NCBI GenBank assembly: GCA_001899685.1 | Contig: MKWG01000043.1 | Span: forward strand, 533,498-597,497 | Direction: 5' to 3' | DNA length: 64,000 nt | Source: Sphingobacteriales bacterium 44-15 | Lineage (GTDB): Bacteria; Bacteroidota; Bacteroidia; Chitinophagales; Chitinophagaceae | Part shown: positions 52,363-62,100 of the stretch, piece after piece | Layout: every line of letters starts with the position of its first letter | How positions within the stretch are numbered: position 1 is the stretch's first letter | Position numbers and translations under genes: made by a program | Notes under the pieces: model-generated | Databases searched by the model: none | What the model was told of the DNA's origin: nothing | Seen by the model: only the letters and a program-made list of their open reading frames with translations

Positions 52363-53814
52363 TTACTGGTAGGTAGGATTCTGGGGAATATTATTATTGG
52401 TAATCTCATTATCCGGAATATACCACGTATTATTATAAGCGCCTATGGGGTGCACAAGATCGTCTCCCCGGATATCCTGTATCCTGCTGAGGGTATTCGT
52501 TCTTTTTAAATCATACCAGGTACTTCCTTCAAGATGTAGTTCCCATTTTCTTTCCATCAGCACAGCGGCTCTGAACTCATCTTTTGACAGTCCCGACAAA
52601 TCGGGAACTGCCGCGGGATCTGATTTGTTGATCCTTGCCCGCCACCTTATTTTATTGATATACTGATATGCATTACCGGGTCCGTTAATTTCATTTTCGG
52701 CTTCAGCAGCGATCAGGTACATCTCTCCCAATCGCAGAAGGGGTATGGTATATTCAAGCTTCCCGGCATTACTGGTTATTACTCCCTGATCTATCCAGTC
52801 GAGGTTGACAAACTTTTGGAAGAATGGGGCAAGTGTACCGCTTGGTGCGGCATAATTTTCCTTTATTCCCCATGCTTTCCTCTGATCGCCGTTTGGAAAG
52901 CTATTGATGAACCATGCAGCAGGAGTGAGAATATACGTGTATCCCGGCGCCGTTGCGCTATTCGACATCAAAGGATTTCCTCCTACACCCGGCTGATAGG
53001 TTTGTTCCCAAATACTTTCTGACGTATACGAAGTGTGATGGAAAACATCTGCATAATCATCTTTTAGTGTGAAGGTGCCTGAATTGATTACTTCCAGGGC
53101 CTTGTCTCTTGCATCTGCATAGTGCGCTGTTTGGTTAAGAGGATTGCCTGCCATAGTTAAATATACTTTGGCTAGCAGCGCTGTAGCCACGAGCTTGTAT
53201 ACCCTTCCTATAGTTGGAGCATCCTTCGGTAAATTGGTTTCAGCAAATTTCAGATCATCAATGATCAGGTTGTATACATCCTGTTGTGGACTTCTTCCAA
53301 TCTGTACATTTGTCAGATCTTCAAGCGGATCGGTACGTAAAGACACATCACCAAACAATTGCACCAGTTGAAAATAAGCATAGGCTCTTAAAAAACGGGC
53401 TTCCGCTGTATAACTATTCTTTTGCGCATCCGTCAGAATGGTGGCGTTTTCAATTTTCTTAATAATAAAGTTCGCATCCTTCACGATTGCATAATGATTG
53501 GACCATAAGGCTCTGACATTATAAAAGAAAGGCTGATGATTGTTCTGGTAAACCGGCAGTCCCTGCTCATACGCCCCGGAAACAGTACCGATAATATCGC
53601 TGAAGCTTTCGCGGGACAACCAATTGTTCGCACCAAGCGTTGAAGGGATTGTCCTGTAGATGCCTATCACCGTCAACTCATAGGCAGACGGACTGGTATA
53701 AAATGCATCAGGACTGACGAAGGTCTTTGGTTTTTCCTCCAGTATTTTTTTGCACCCCGAAAGTAGGGCTATGAAAGGAATGAAGCAAATAAGTATATGA
53801 AAAACAAGTTTCAT
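52363..53814 (-). CDS. SusD/RagB-family lipoprotein (PUL 3)
   Basis: This is a 483-residue lipoprotein with lipobox ALLSGCKKILEEKP. It has the SusD core: FVSPDAFYTSPSAYELTVIGIYRTIP, AEARFLRAYAYFQLVQLFGDVSLRTDPL, IPLLRLGEMYLIAAEAENEINGPGNAYQYINKIRWRARI and MERKWELHLEGSTWYDLKRTNTL. It is the partner of the SusC encoded 17 bp upstream. Confidence 0.95.
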   Translation of the reverse strand: MKLVFHILICFIPFIALLSGCKKILEEKPKTFVSPDAFYTSPSAYELTVIGIYRTIPSTLGANNWLSRESFSDIIGTVSGAYEQGLPVYQNNHQPFFYNVRALWSNHYAIVKDANFIIKKIENATILTDAQKNSYTAEARFLRAYAYFQLVQLFGDVSLRTDPLEDLTNVQIGRSPQQDVYNLIIDDLKFAETNLPKDAPTIGRVYKLVATALLAKVYLTMAGNPLNQTAHYADARDKALEVINSGTFTLKDDYADVFHHTSYTSESIWEQTYQPGVGGNPLMSNSATAPGYTYILTPAAWFINSFPNGDQRKAWGIKENYAAPSGTLAPFFQKFVNLDWIDQGVITSNAGKLEYTIPLLRLGEMYLIAAEAENEINGPGNAYQYINKIRWRARINKSDPAAVPDLSGLSKDEFRAAVLMERKWELHLEGSTWYDLKRTNTLSRIQDIRGDDLVHPIGAYNNTWYIPDNEITNNNIPQNPTYQ

Positions 53815-53831
53815 TGTAATCAGTTTATCAA

Positions 53832-56800
53832 TTAGAAATTAATTTTCACACCTCCTGTCACAGCTTTTGTAGCAGGATAGTTCCCACGATCCCATCCGTT
53901 TATGGTCGCACTTTGCCATGCCGCTTCCGGATCATAACCGGAATACTTCGTAATGGTTATAAAATTCTGTGCACTGATATAAAGCTCCAGCGAAGCTATC
54001 TTCATGCGGTTGGTAAAGGAAACCGGGACATTGTATGACAGCGTAATATCTCTCAAGCGGACATAGGAGCCATTTTCCACCCACAGGCTGTTGGCATAAT
54101 CACGAATATCATTCCCGCTGTTAGCGCTCGGCTTATCAAACATATTTGTACCTTTTCCTGCCTGCCACCGGTTGTCATAAGCTTCCTGAGTAGGCGTCCA
54201 TTTACCGTTGAGTGTGATATTATATTTCCTGAATTCATTAGCAATATCATTACCATAAGAACCCACAAACAAAAAAGATAAACCAAAGTTTTTATAAGAG
54301 AAGCTATTTCCAAATCCAAAAGTGAACTTAGGTTCAAAATGGGTGAGCACAATCCTGTCATTACCATCTACCACGCCGTTGCCGTCTGTATCCTGGAATT
54401 TATAGTTGCCGGCTTTTTTTGTCGGTTCACCATTAGCTACTGCATCAGCATCACTTTGGTATACGCCTATCACTTTATATCCATACAATTGCTGCATAGA
54501 GTTACCTATCAGCATAGGGAACCAGTTTCCCCCGGTACCTACTTCCTTGTAGGTAATGGGATTACCCAATGCATCTTTTCCGAGATCAATCAACCGGGTC
54601 TTATTACTGGTAAGGTTGAATGTGGAGTTCCAATTCAAACCATTACCGGTAAGTATTGCCCCGTTCAGCAAAAATTCAAAACCTCTGTTACCGGTTTCGC
54701 CCACATTTTGCAATACACTTCCGAAGCCTGTATTAGGCGGCAGAGTTACATCAAGCAGCAGATCAGTGGTTTTTTTGCTGTAATAGTCTGCCGTAAGTTG
54801 CAATCGCTCATTAAATAACCCCAGGTCAAGCCCTATATCAAACTGGCTGGTGGTTTCCCATCGCAGGGATTTATTTTCCAGGCGGCTTGAATAATAGGTT
54901 GTCGTAGCAGTATTGTTAAACGTAACGCTGGTCGTGGATAGTTGCCCCAGTGTCTGGTAAGGTGAAATAGCCTGGTTACCCGATTTGCCATAGCTCACCC
55001 TGAGTTTGAGATTTGAAACAGCCCTAGCATTTTCCATAAATGACTCCTTTGAGATCCTCCATGCTACAGCCCCTGAAGGGAAAAATGCGTATTTATTGTT
55101 CTCGCTGAATTTTGATGAGCCATCATACCTGCCGGTCAGTGTGAGCAGGTATTTCCCGTCGTAAGCATAGTTGATACGCCCGAGATAAGATAATAATTTC
55201 GAATCGGAATAAGTGGAATTAGTATTAGACGGTTTCACACTGGCTGCTGCCAGATTATTATCCAGGTAGATATCAGTAAGGAATCCGGAAAAAGTACCGC
55301 TATTCAAACCCTCTGATCTGTTTTGCTGATAAGTAATCCCGGCCAGGGCGTCGATATTATGTTTACCTAATTGCTTCTTATAGGTGAGGAGGTTTTCATT
55401 AACAAATGCTGAGGTATTACCATAATTCTTATACGCCCCTCCATTGACATATAGACTCAGAGTGCTCGGCGCATAATAGTCTGATTTGTTCCAGCTATTA
55501 TCCACACCGGCGCTAAGTCTTACTTTGAGATCAGAAGTTATAGCATAAGTCAGCACGGCATTTCCTATCACCCTGAAAGAGCTGTTAGGCCGATATTCTT
55601 CTTTTGACATGGCATAGGGATTGGTTTGCCCCCAGGACACACCGGTAAAGATGGTATATTTCCCAGTGGCATCATATACGCCTTGTGTAGGCGGCATGAC
55701 CATTGTGGTAAAAGGAACACCTCCTCCACCATCGGCATTGAAATAATTATTCTGAAAATAGTCGGACTGCTGTAAAGAGAGGCTAATATTCGCTACAAGC
55801 TTTTCGCTGATCTTCTGATCAAGATTCCCCCGGAAAGAAAAACGCTTAAACTTAGAGTTTTGTATAATCCCATCCTGATCGTAGTAGCCAACTGAAGTAT
55901 AGAATTTTGTACCGGCAGTACCACCCGACAATGAAATATCATGATTTTGCACCGGTGCGCTCCGGTACACAAGATCCTGCCAGTCTGTGCCTTTTCCTTT
56001 GAGCGAATCAATTTGTGCATCCGTCCATACCGCAGGCATTCCGTCATTTGCAGCTACCTCATTTTGCAGTGTGGCAAATTCCTGCGCATTAATAAGATCC
56101 AGTTTCTTTCTCAGCGACTGTACACCATAATAACCGCCGTAAGATACCCTTACTTTCCCTTCATTCCCCTTTTTGGTGGTGATCATAATGACGCCGTTCG
56201 CACCTCTTGATCCGTATATAGCCGTTGAGGAAGCATCCTTTAATACTTCCACTGTTTCTATATCGTTGGGATTAAGCTGGGCGGTCAAACCATCCAAAGG
56301 AAGACCATCAACTACGTACAAAGGATCATTGCCTGCCTGTATAGAATTCGTACCCCGGATTTTTATGGATACTCCCTCTCCTGGCTGACCTGAACGTTGT
56401 ATCACCTGCACTCCCGAGGCCTGTCCCTGGAGGGCTCCGGCTACATTAGAGACGCCTTTTACCTGTGTAACTTTCTCGGCCGATACCGAGGATACAGCGC
56501 CGGTGAGATCGGACTTTTTTACCGATCCGTAGGCAATTACCACGACTTCGTCTGTCTGCTTATCTTCAGATTTAAGAACAATATTCAAATCTGCAGTTCC
56601 TTCTGCAACTACCTCCCGGGTAATATATCCTACAAATGAGATTATCAATGTACCCCTGTTGCCAGGAATATTAAGCGTAAATCTGCCATTTATATCCGTA
56701 CTTGTGCCCGTATTCGACCCTTTCAGCCTGACCGAAGCACCGGCAAGGGGCTCTCCGGCAGTGTTGCCGACTCGTCCCCGTACCTGGATGGTCATTTCTG

Positions 56801-57191
56801 CAGACGGCTGTAGCGGGGAAGGAACATCAATCTTTTTGGCTGATATTACTACAGTCTGAGCCACAATGGAATATTCAACGGGAATATTCTGGAAACACTG
56901 ATCCAATATTTGGCGGAGAGTGGCATTTTTAACGGAAAGATTGACCCTGGGCACATCACGCAGCAAAGCAGTTTTATAGAAGAAGCTGTACCCTGTTTGC
57001 TTCCTGATTTCTTTGAGCACTTTTGGGATTGTAGTGTTTTCTACAGAGAGTGTTATATTCTGCGAAAAGCCCGTTGCACTTACATGCAGGCATAAAGCAA
57101 ACAATATAATCGCAGTTAATTTCATAATCCTTAGGATTAGTACAGGTGGAAGCATCCGCTTGCCCCACTTGTGGGCATCGTTAAATTGCAT
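53832..57191 (-). CDS. SusC/RagA-family transporter with STN signalling domain (PUL 3)
   Basis: This is a 1119-residue TonB-dependent transporter. The N-terminus has a long leader before the hydrophobic core (MKLTAIILFALCLHVSATGFSQ). A secretin/TonB short N-terminal (STN) domain follows (TTIPKVLKEIRKQTGYSFFY ... NATLRQILDQCFQNIPVEYSIVAQTVVIS). Next come a carboxypeptidase-like module, the TonB box region (DEVVVIAYGSVKKSDLTGAV), plug and barrel. The STN domain signals to a FecR-type anti-sigma factor, and the FecR and ECF sigma genes lie directly upstream. It would import the oligosaccharides worked on by the GH29-like and beta-helix proteins. Confidence 0.95.
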   Translation of the reverse strand: MQFNDAHKWGKRMLPPVLILRIMKLTAIILFALCLHVSATGFSQNITLSVENTTIPKVLKEIRKQTGYSFFYKTALLRDVPRVNLSVKNATLRQILDQCFQNIPVEYSIVAQTVVISAKKIDVPSPLQPSAEMTIQVRGRVGNTAGEPLAGASVRLKGSNTGTSTDINGRFTLNIPGNRGTLIISFVGYITREVVAEGTADLNIVLKSEDKQTDEVVVIAYGSVKKSDLTGAVSSVSAEKVTQVKGVSNVAGALQGQASGVQVIQRSGQPGEGVSIKIRGTNSIQAGNDPLYVVDGLPLDGLTAQLNPNDIETVEVLKDASSTAIYGSRGANGVIMITTKKGNEGKVRVSYGGYYGVQSLRKKLDLINAQEFATLQNEVAANDGMPAVWTDAQIDSLKGKGTDWQDLVYRSAPVQNHDISLSGGTAGTKFYTSVGYYDQDGIIQNSKFKRFSFRGNLDQKISEKLVANISLSLQQSDYFQNNYFNADGGGGVPFTTMVMPPTQGVYDATGKYTIFTGVSWGQTNPYAMSKEEYRPNSSFRVIGNAVLTYAITSDLKVRLSAGVDNSWNKSDYYAPSTLSLYVNGGAYKNYGNTSAFVNENLLTYKKQLGKHNIDALAGITYQQNRSEGLNSGTFSGFLTDIYLDNNLAAASVKPSNTNSTYSDSKLLSYLGRINYAYDGKYLLTLTGRYDGSSKFSENNKYAFFPSGAVAWRISKESFMENARAVSNLKLRVSYGKSGNQAISPYQTLGQLSTTSVTFNNTATTTYYSSRLENKSLRWETTSQFDIGLDLGLFNERLQLTADYYSKKTTDLLLDVTLPPNTGFGSVLQNVGETGNRGFEFLLNGAILTGNGLNWNSTFNLTSNKTRLIDLGKDALGNPITYKEVGTGGNWFPMLIGNSMQQLYGYKVIGVYQSDADAVANGEPTKKAGNYKFQDTDGNGVVDGNDRIVLTHFEPKFTFGFGNSFSYKNFGLSFLFVGSYGNDIANEFRKYNITLNGKWTPTQEAYDNRWQAGKGTNMFDKPSANSGNDIRDYANSLWVENGSYVRLRDITLSYNVPVSFTNRMKIASLELYISAQNFITITKYSGYDPEAAWQSATINGWDRGNYPATKAVTGGVKINF

Positions 57192-57198
57192 AGTTTTG
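57169..57198 (+). promoter_or_regulatory. Promoter of a putative antisense RNA in the susC leader
   Basis: TTG at 57169-57171, a 19-bp spacer and TAGTTTTG at 57191-57198 form a near-perfect Bacteroidota promoter facing away from susC, on the opposite strand. The -7 element overlaps the susC start codon. Confidence 0.55.
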
Positions 57199-57204
57199 TG
57201 TGAG

Positions 57205-57298
57205 TTTTTGGTTAAACAATAAGCGTTTCTATCAATGTATGTTTACTTGTTTTTCCAGACTTTCAGCGGGAGCGTTCCCATCGCTCCCGTTTTTTTTT
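57205..57298 (+). ncRNA. Putative antisense small RNA (about 94 nt) opposite the PUL 3 susC leader
   Basis: A start about 7 nt after the promoter at 57169-57198 and a strong terminator (cgggagcg / cgctcccg at 57267-57289, then nine T) define a short plus-strand RNA. It lies wholly inside the fecR-susC gap, antisense to the susC leader. This is the position, size range and orientation of the DonS-type RNAs that repress ECF/anti-sigma-controlled PULs in Bacteroides. The sequence shows promoter and terminator only. Function is inferred from that precedent. Confidence 0.6.
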
Positions 57299-57338
57299 GA
57301 AAACCCAAGTTTGTTCCAATATTTAATAGCCTGAGACT

Positions 57339-58505
57339 TTATGCGCTTGTAATAACTACTCTTTTATTATCAAGCCAGTATTTCACACCTGCAAGCCTTA
57401 ATATCTCCATTACCTCAGATAAGGTTGCTTTACGCGGAATAGAGCCATTATAAGTTCCCTTAGGCACGTCTCCTTCAAAACTCACTTCTACATCATACCA
57501 GCGGGACAATTGCCGCATGATATAAGGAAGTTCATCGTCATTAAACTCTATAATACCGTTTTTCCACGCGATCTCCTTATCAATATCCACTTCCTTTACA
57601 AGGAGCTTCCTGGTATTCTTTTGCAACGCAGCCTGCTGGGAAGGAACAAGAAGAGCATTTTCTTCTCTGCTCTTTACTTTAACGCTGCCTTCTATAAGCG
57701 TGGTTCTAATCCAGCTTTCATCCTCATACGCCATGATATTGAAATGAGTGCCCATCACTTCAACCTCCATATTATCATCCGTTTTTACCTTAAAAGGTTT
57801 AGCAGGATTTTTTGCAACTTCAAAATAAGCCTCTCCGGTAAGGTATACGATGCGCTCTTTGCCAGTAAACCTTGTAGGGAAGCGCAGGGAAGACGCAGCA
57901 TTCATCCAGACTTTGCTGCCATCGGCCAATACCAGCCTGTATTCTGCCCCACGGGGAATATTAAGAGTATTGTATAATACCGGGCTATTGCTCTCCGATA
58001 AGGTATGATAAACCAACTGCCCGCTCTGCGTATTGATTTTTGTCCCATCTGCTTCTTTAAGCTCTCCCGTGCCGGTTGAGTCCAGCGTAACGACAGAGCC
58101 ATTTGCCATTACAAGCAAAGCCTTGCTGATCCCCGGTAAGAAATCGTTAACTTTTACACTGTCTTTTGCCACCGAAACAGCAACCGTTTGAACCGGTTTA
58201 TGACGCATCCATACGGGGACGAAACAAGCGATCAACAGAGCCGCCGCTGCGCCATAATACCACCATTTTCTTTTGAATGCACTTTTTCCTGACAGCCGGG
58301 TATTCTCCCCTGGAGACTGATACCCACTTTGACGGAGATTGTTCCAGGTATCTTCTTTTAACTTTTGTAATTGTATACTGGAAATATCATCCATCTTGCT
58401 CCATTCAAAAGAGAGATACCACTGTTCCAGCCATAGCTTTTCTTCAGGAGTACATTTTCCGGCATTGTATTTTTTCAGGAGTGATTTCAGGTATTCTGTT
58501 TTCAA
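57339..58505 (-). CDS. FecR-family anti-sigma factor
   Basis: This is a 388-residue protein. The cytoplasmic N-terminus (LLKKYNAGKCTPEEKLWLEQWY) is followed by one membrane segment near residues 84-100 (WWYYGAAAALLIACFVPVW). The periplasmic FecR domain follows (NTLNIPRGAEYRLVLADGSKVWMNAASSLRFPTRF, GEAYFEVAKNPAKPFKV) and then a C-terminal DUF4974 domain (DDELPYIMRQLSRWYDVEVSFEG ... LSEVMEILRLAGVKYWLDNKRVVI). The start is a TTG, with an in-frame stop three codons upstream and no ATG nearby. It holds the ECF sigma factor until the STN domain of SusC signals. Confidence 0.92.
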   Translation of the reverse strand: MKTEYLKSLLKKYNAGKCTPEEKLWLEQWYLSFEWSKMDDISSIQLQKLKEDTWNNLRQSGYQSPGENTRLSGKSAFKRKWWYYGAAAALLIACFVPVWMRHKPVQTVAVSVAKDSVKVNDFLPGISKALLVMANGSVVTLDSTGTGELKEADGTKINTQSGQLVYHTLSESNSPVLYNTLNIPRGAEYRLVLADGSKVWMNAASSLRFPTRFTGKERIVYLTGEAYFEVAKNPAKPFKVKTDDNMEVEVMGTHFNIMAYEDESWIRTTLIEGSVKVKSREENALLVPSQQAALQKNTRKLLVKEVDIDKEIAWKNGIIEFNDDELPYIMRQLSRWYDVEVSFEGDVPKGTYNGSIPRKATLSEVMEILRLAGVKYWLDNKRVVITSA

Positions 58506-58555
58506 TGCTTTTTATAAACATAAACAGCTCAAAGCGCGGGAGGTACTATATATTT

Positions 58556-59152
58556 TTAAAAAATATCAGAAAAAAAGAGCAGACATAACGTTGAATAATG
58601 AAAATTGCTGTCAGCCAGGCTTTTTCTAAGCCTGCTTAATGCATTGTGAAGTTGATTCTTAATGGTTTGATGCGATAGCCCAAGCAGCGTAGCGATTTCT
58701 GCGTTAGTCATATGTTCTTCTCTGCTTAAAAGATAGATCTGACGCATTTTTTCAGGCATAGATGACACCTGGAGGGCGATAAATTGCCGCAATTCTTTAC
58801 TGCAATAATTATCAAAAAGATTCTGCTCTTGTTCAGAAGGATGAAACGGCATTTTCATGAGCTTTATAAGACGATTATTATCCTTCTCAAGGAAATTAAA
58901 AATCTTATTTCTCAAAGCCGTGTACAGATATCCTCCTATGGATTCATTAATCCAGACCGCTTCTCTGTTATTCCAAAGTGATAAAAAAACATCCTGTACA
59001 ACATCCTTTGCATCTTCTGTTGAGCGAAGCCGGCGATAAGCAATCCTGAACAAATCATCCCAATATTTGTCAAACAAATGACGAAACGCCATTTCATCGC
59101 CCTCTTTTGAAGCAGCAAGCAGTTGACCATCGTTTTGATATTCGCTTATCAT
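58556..59152 (-). CDS. ECF-type RNA polymerase sigma factor
   Basis: This 198-residue protein has sigma region 2 (MAFRHLFDKYWDDLFRIAYRRLRSTEDAKDVVQDVFLSLWNNRE) and region 4 (SREEHMTNAEIATLLGLSHQTIKNQLHNALSRLRKSL), typical of Bacteroidetes-type ECF sigmas paired with FecR. It lies 50 bp upstream of the FecR gene. Together with the STN domain of SusC they form a trans-envelope signalling route that should switch on PUL 3. Confidence 0.95.
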   Translation of the reverse strand: MISEYQNDGQLLAASKEGDEMAFRHLFDKYWDDLFRIAYRRLRSTEDAKDVVQDVFLSLWNNREAVWINESIGGYLYTALRNKIFNFLEKDNNRLIKLMKMPFHPSEQEQNLFDNYCSKELRQFIALQVSSMPEKMRQIYLLSREEHMTNAEIATLLGLSHQTIKNQLHNALSRLRKSLADSNFHYSTLCLLFFSDIF

Positions 59153-59505
59153 AACACAGCTCTCATAAAGGTAGATATTCTTTTGCTACAATAAATGAAA
59201 TGTGATAAACCTGATTGCAAATTCCATCGTTGCCGGGTATCCTGTAATCTTCCCTTGCATAGTCCCCGCGTGTCAGGCGCCGGCCCTATCAGATAACGTA
59301 GATAGTAGTGTTGTCCCGGTAGCAAGAAGTCCCATTCCTGAAAGCCATTGCTGCCCGGTAGCGACAAGAACATACCGCCAATATTCTCCAGAGTGCTTCA
59401 TAAACGGTTGAATAGTGATGCCCTGCATTGCCCTTTGTACCGGCAACAGACCGGCTAACTCATCTCTCCACTGCTCAGCTCCGGCAGCACCATGCTTTTA
59501 AACCG
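59153..59505. other. Intergenic region between the divergent sigma and ABC exporter genes
   Basis: It must hold the promoters of both genes. I see no exact TAnnTTTG element, repeat or RNA gene. The short frames in the track here overlap one another and have no protein character. Confidence 0.5.
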
Positions 59506-61425
59506 ATGAAAGCTTTTTTCTATCCCGCTCCTCTTTCCTTTTTCAATACATTTGCCCTAAACTTCTCCGGATTGAAGCATTTAAAAGCAGTTAATAAGTA
59601 TTTCAGGAAATATAAGTGGCGTTTTTTGCTGGGCATCCTGTTCGTGATCGTTTCAAATTATTTCGGTATACTGGCGCCGCAGGTTACGGGGTATGTGATG
59701 GATAAGGTGCAGGACAAGATGCAGCCGCTGGCAGGGGTGGCATCAGGGTATAATAAAGCCGCTGCGCAGGAGTATGATCCGCTGGTAAAGCTTTTCATCA
59801 AACAACTGGAAGAACAGATCAGCGCGCACAGCTTCACCTGGCTGGTGATGATCTGCGGGCTGACCTTACTGGCATTTGCCCTCCTGAGAGGATTATTCAT
59901 GTTCTTTATGCGGCAGACCATCATCGTGATGAGCCGGCTGATAGAATATGATCAGAAGAATGAAGTATACCGGCATTACCAGCAACTGGATACCTCTTTC
60001 TACAAAGTACACAGCACCGGCGACCTGATGAGCCGTATGGCTGAAGATGTAAGCCGCGTGCGCATGTATACCGGACCGGCAATGATGTACTTCTTTAATC
60101 TTGTGGCACTGATAGGGCTGAGCCTCTTTTACATGGTAAGAAAAAACCCCGAACTAACCTTATATGTGCTGGCGCCTCTGCCCATACTTGCCGTAACTAT
60201 TTATATTGTCAATACCATCATTCATAAAAAAAGTGAAAACATACAGGCACAGCTCAGCAGTCTTACCACCAACGCGCAGGAGTCTTACTCCGGCATAAGG
60301 GTCATTAAATCATTTGTGCAGGAGAAGGCTATGGAGCAGTTTTTTGAAAGCAACAGTGAAGCTTACAAAAAAAGCGCAGTAAACCTTGCTAAGATCGAAG
60401 CTATTTATTTTCCTTCCATCGGGCTGCTGATAGGGTTAAGCACACTGCTTACCATTATGATCGGCGGGTTGTATCATATCCGAAACCCTGAGCAGATCAC
60501 TATCGGGACCATTGCCGAGTTTGTAGTGTATATCAATATGCTTACATTTCCCGTAAGCTCTATAGGATGGGTGGCAAGCATGATCCAGCGTGCTTCCGCT
60601 TCCCAAAAAAGGCTGAACGAGTTTTTGGAAACAAAGCCTGCTATACTCAATCCCCCTGCCCCGGTAAAAGCAACACTGAAAGGGCATATTCATTTTGATA
60701 AAGTAAATTTCACTTACTCCCATACCGGCATTAAAGCATTAACTGATTTTACCCTCGACATACCCCGCGGCAATAAAATTGCGGTGATAGGAAAAACCGG
60801 GAGCGGTAAGTCTACCATTGCCCAGTTGCTTTTAAGAATGTACGACCCGGACAACGGCAATATTTTTATCGACGGCATAGATCTGAAAACAATGGACATC
60901 CGTGAACTGCGCAGGCAGATCAGCTATGTACCCCAGGATGTATTTCTTTTCAGTGATACCATTTCCGGCAATATCCGTTTCGGGCTGGATGCCGCTACAG
61001 ACGAAATGATCCGTAAAGCAGCCCGGCAGGCCAGCGTGGAAAAAGAGATCAATCACTTTCCCAACGGCTTTGAAACGCTGGTTGGGGAGAGAGGAGTAAC
61101 GTTAAGCGGCGGGCAGAAGCAGCGGATATCCATTGCCCGGGCAATGATAAAAGACCCGGGGATCGTGATATTCGACGACTGCCTGAGCGCCGTGGATGCG
61201 CGTACGGAAAAGGAGATCATCGCTAACCTGTATGAATACCTGCAGCATAAAACCGCGGTGATCATCACCCACCGCATATTCAGCCTTTTCAATTTCGATA
61301 CCATAATCGTCATGGAAGAAGGGCGGATAGTGGAGCAGGGGACGCACGAAAGCCTGCTGGCGCTCAATGGCCGGTATACCGAAATGTACCTCCGCCAGCA
61401 GGAACAGGAGGAAAAAGAGGGCTAA
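59506..61425 (+). CDS. ABC exporter, membrane and ATPase domains fused
   Basis: The ATG at 59506 is used; the track start at 59428 adds an unlike N-terminus. Six membrane helices (WRFLLGILFVIVSNYFGIL ... YFFNLVALIGLSLFYMV, IGLLIGLSTLLTIMIGGLY) precede the nucleotide-binding domain. That domain has Walker A GKTGSGKST, Q-loop VPQDVFLFS, signature TLSGGQKQR, Walker B IVIFDDCLSAVD and the H-loop ITHRIFSL. It is a homodimeric or heterodimeric half-exporter of the multidrug/lipid type. The ABC signature and catalytic Asp-Asp are present (the usual Glu after Walker B is Asp), hinting that it could be the less active half of a pair. No partner gene is nearby. Confidence 0.9.
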   Translation: MKAFFYPAPLSFFNTFALNFSGLKHLKAVNKYFRKYKWRFLLGILFVIVSNYFGILAPQVTGYVMDKVQDKMQPLAGVASGYNKAAAQEYDPLVKLFIKQLEEQISAHSFTWLVMICGLTLLAFALLRGLFMFFMRQTIIVMSRLIEYDQKNEVYRHYQQLDTSFYKVHSTGDLMSRMAEDVSRVRMYTGPAMMYFFNLVALIGLSLFYMVRKNPELTLYVLAPLPILAVTIYIVNTIIHKKSENIQAQLSSLTTNAQESYSGIRVIKSFVQEKAMEQFFESNSEAYKKSAVNLAKIEAIYFPSIGLLIGLSTLLTIMIGGLYHIRNPEQITIGTIAEFVVYINMLTFPVSSIGWVASMIQRASASQKRLNEFLETKPAILNPPAPVKATLKGHIHFDKVNFTYSHTGIKALTDFTLDIPRGNKIAVIGKTGSGKSTIAQLLLRMYDPDNGNIFIDGIDLKTMDIRELRRQISYVPQDVFLFSDTISGNIRFGLDAATDEMIRKAARQASVEKEINHFPNGFETLVGERGVTLSGGQKQRISIARAMIKDPGIVIFDDCLSAVDARTEKEIIANLYEYLQHKTAVIITHRIFSLFNFDTIIVMEEGRIVEQGTHESLLALNGRYTEMYLRQQEQEEKEG

Positions 61426-61466
61426 ATCCTTTGCCTGTAGCGAATTATAAGAGTTTTGGTTAAAAT

Positions 61467-61496
61467 TTTGTCAATTCAAAAACAATTTTATCTTTG
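61467..61496 (+). promoter_or_regulatory. Promoter of the DUF3276 gene
   Basis: TTTG at 61467-61470, an 18-bp spacer and TATCTTTG at 61489-61496 match the Bacteroidota consensus. The start codon lies 45 bp downstream. Confidence 0.65.
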
Positions 61497-61540
61497 TCAA
61501 TCATAAAAACGGATAAGTTAAACTATTAAAAAAAATTACT

Positions 61541-61972
61541 GTGGCGTACGACAACAATGACAAAAGAATGGAAAGTGTGTATAGCAAAAGAATCCGTGCC
61601 GGCAAAAGACGGACCTATTTTTTTGATGTTAGAAGCACACGCAACCAGGACTACTATCTGACGATTACTGAAAGCCGTAAACGCTTTAATGACAATGGTT
61701 ACGACAGACATAAGATTTTCCTTTACAAGGAAGACTTTAACAAGTTCATTAAGGCGCTGAATGAAGCAGTAGATCATGTAAAAACAGAACTGATGCCTGA
61801 CTTCGACTTTGACGCGTTTAATCATGACACACCTTTAGCGGAAGGCGAGGATATTGAGGCGGGAGAAATCGAGGAAGTAGATGCTGTGACCGACTCTGAA
61901 GTGAATGCAGGCCCGGCTCCTTCGGCAGTTGCCCAGGATAACGGCGCTGATGAAGAAGTGGATAAATGGTAA
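61541..61972 (+). CDS. DUF3276 / PUR-alpha-like nucleic-acid-binding protein
   Basis: This is a 143-residue cytoplasmic protein with a GTG start. The N-terminal PUR domain is seen as ESVYSKRIRAGKRRTYFFDVRSTRNQDYYLTITESRKRF and HKIFLYKEDFNKFIKALNEAVDHVKTEL. The C-terminal 50 residues are acidic and low in complexity. Bacterial PUR proteins of this kind bind single-stranded DNA or RNA. It has its own promoter and a strong terminator. Confidence 0.88.
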   Translation: MAYDNNDKRMESVYSKRIRAGKRRTYFFDVRSTRNQDYYLTITESRKRFNDNGYDRHKIFLYKEDFNKFIKALNEAVDHVKTELMPDFDFDAFNHDTPLAEGEDIEAGEIEEVDAVTDSEVNAGPAPSAVAQDNGADEEVDKW

Positions 61973-62008
61973 CTCGAATCTGATCCGTCAGCTTTATAAA
62001 TAATAAAC

Positions 62009-62036
62009 AAAGACCCCGGCAATACCGGGGTCTTTT
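62009..62036 (+). terminator. Terminator of the DUF3276 gene
   Basis: The stem aaagaccccgg / ccggggtcttt (11 bp, 5-nt loop) is followed by tttt. It lies about 37 bp after the stop codon. Confidence 0.85.
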
Positions 62037-62040
62037 AGTT

Positions 62041-62098
62041 AAGACATTCTCACGTTTGTCATTTATCGTCTGTCGCCTCACGTTTATCATTTGGTACA
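62041..62098. repeat. TTCAC-type intergenic repeat (family member 8)
   Basis: The units tctcacgtttgtc, tcgtctgtcgcctcacgtttatca match the tail of the repeat at 6573-6671. It fills the gap between the DUF3276 terminator and the pgi stop. Confidence 0.45.
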
Positions 62099-62100
62099 CC

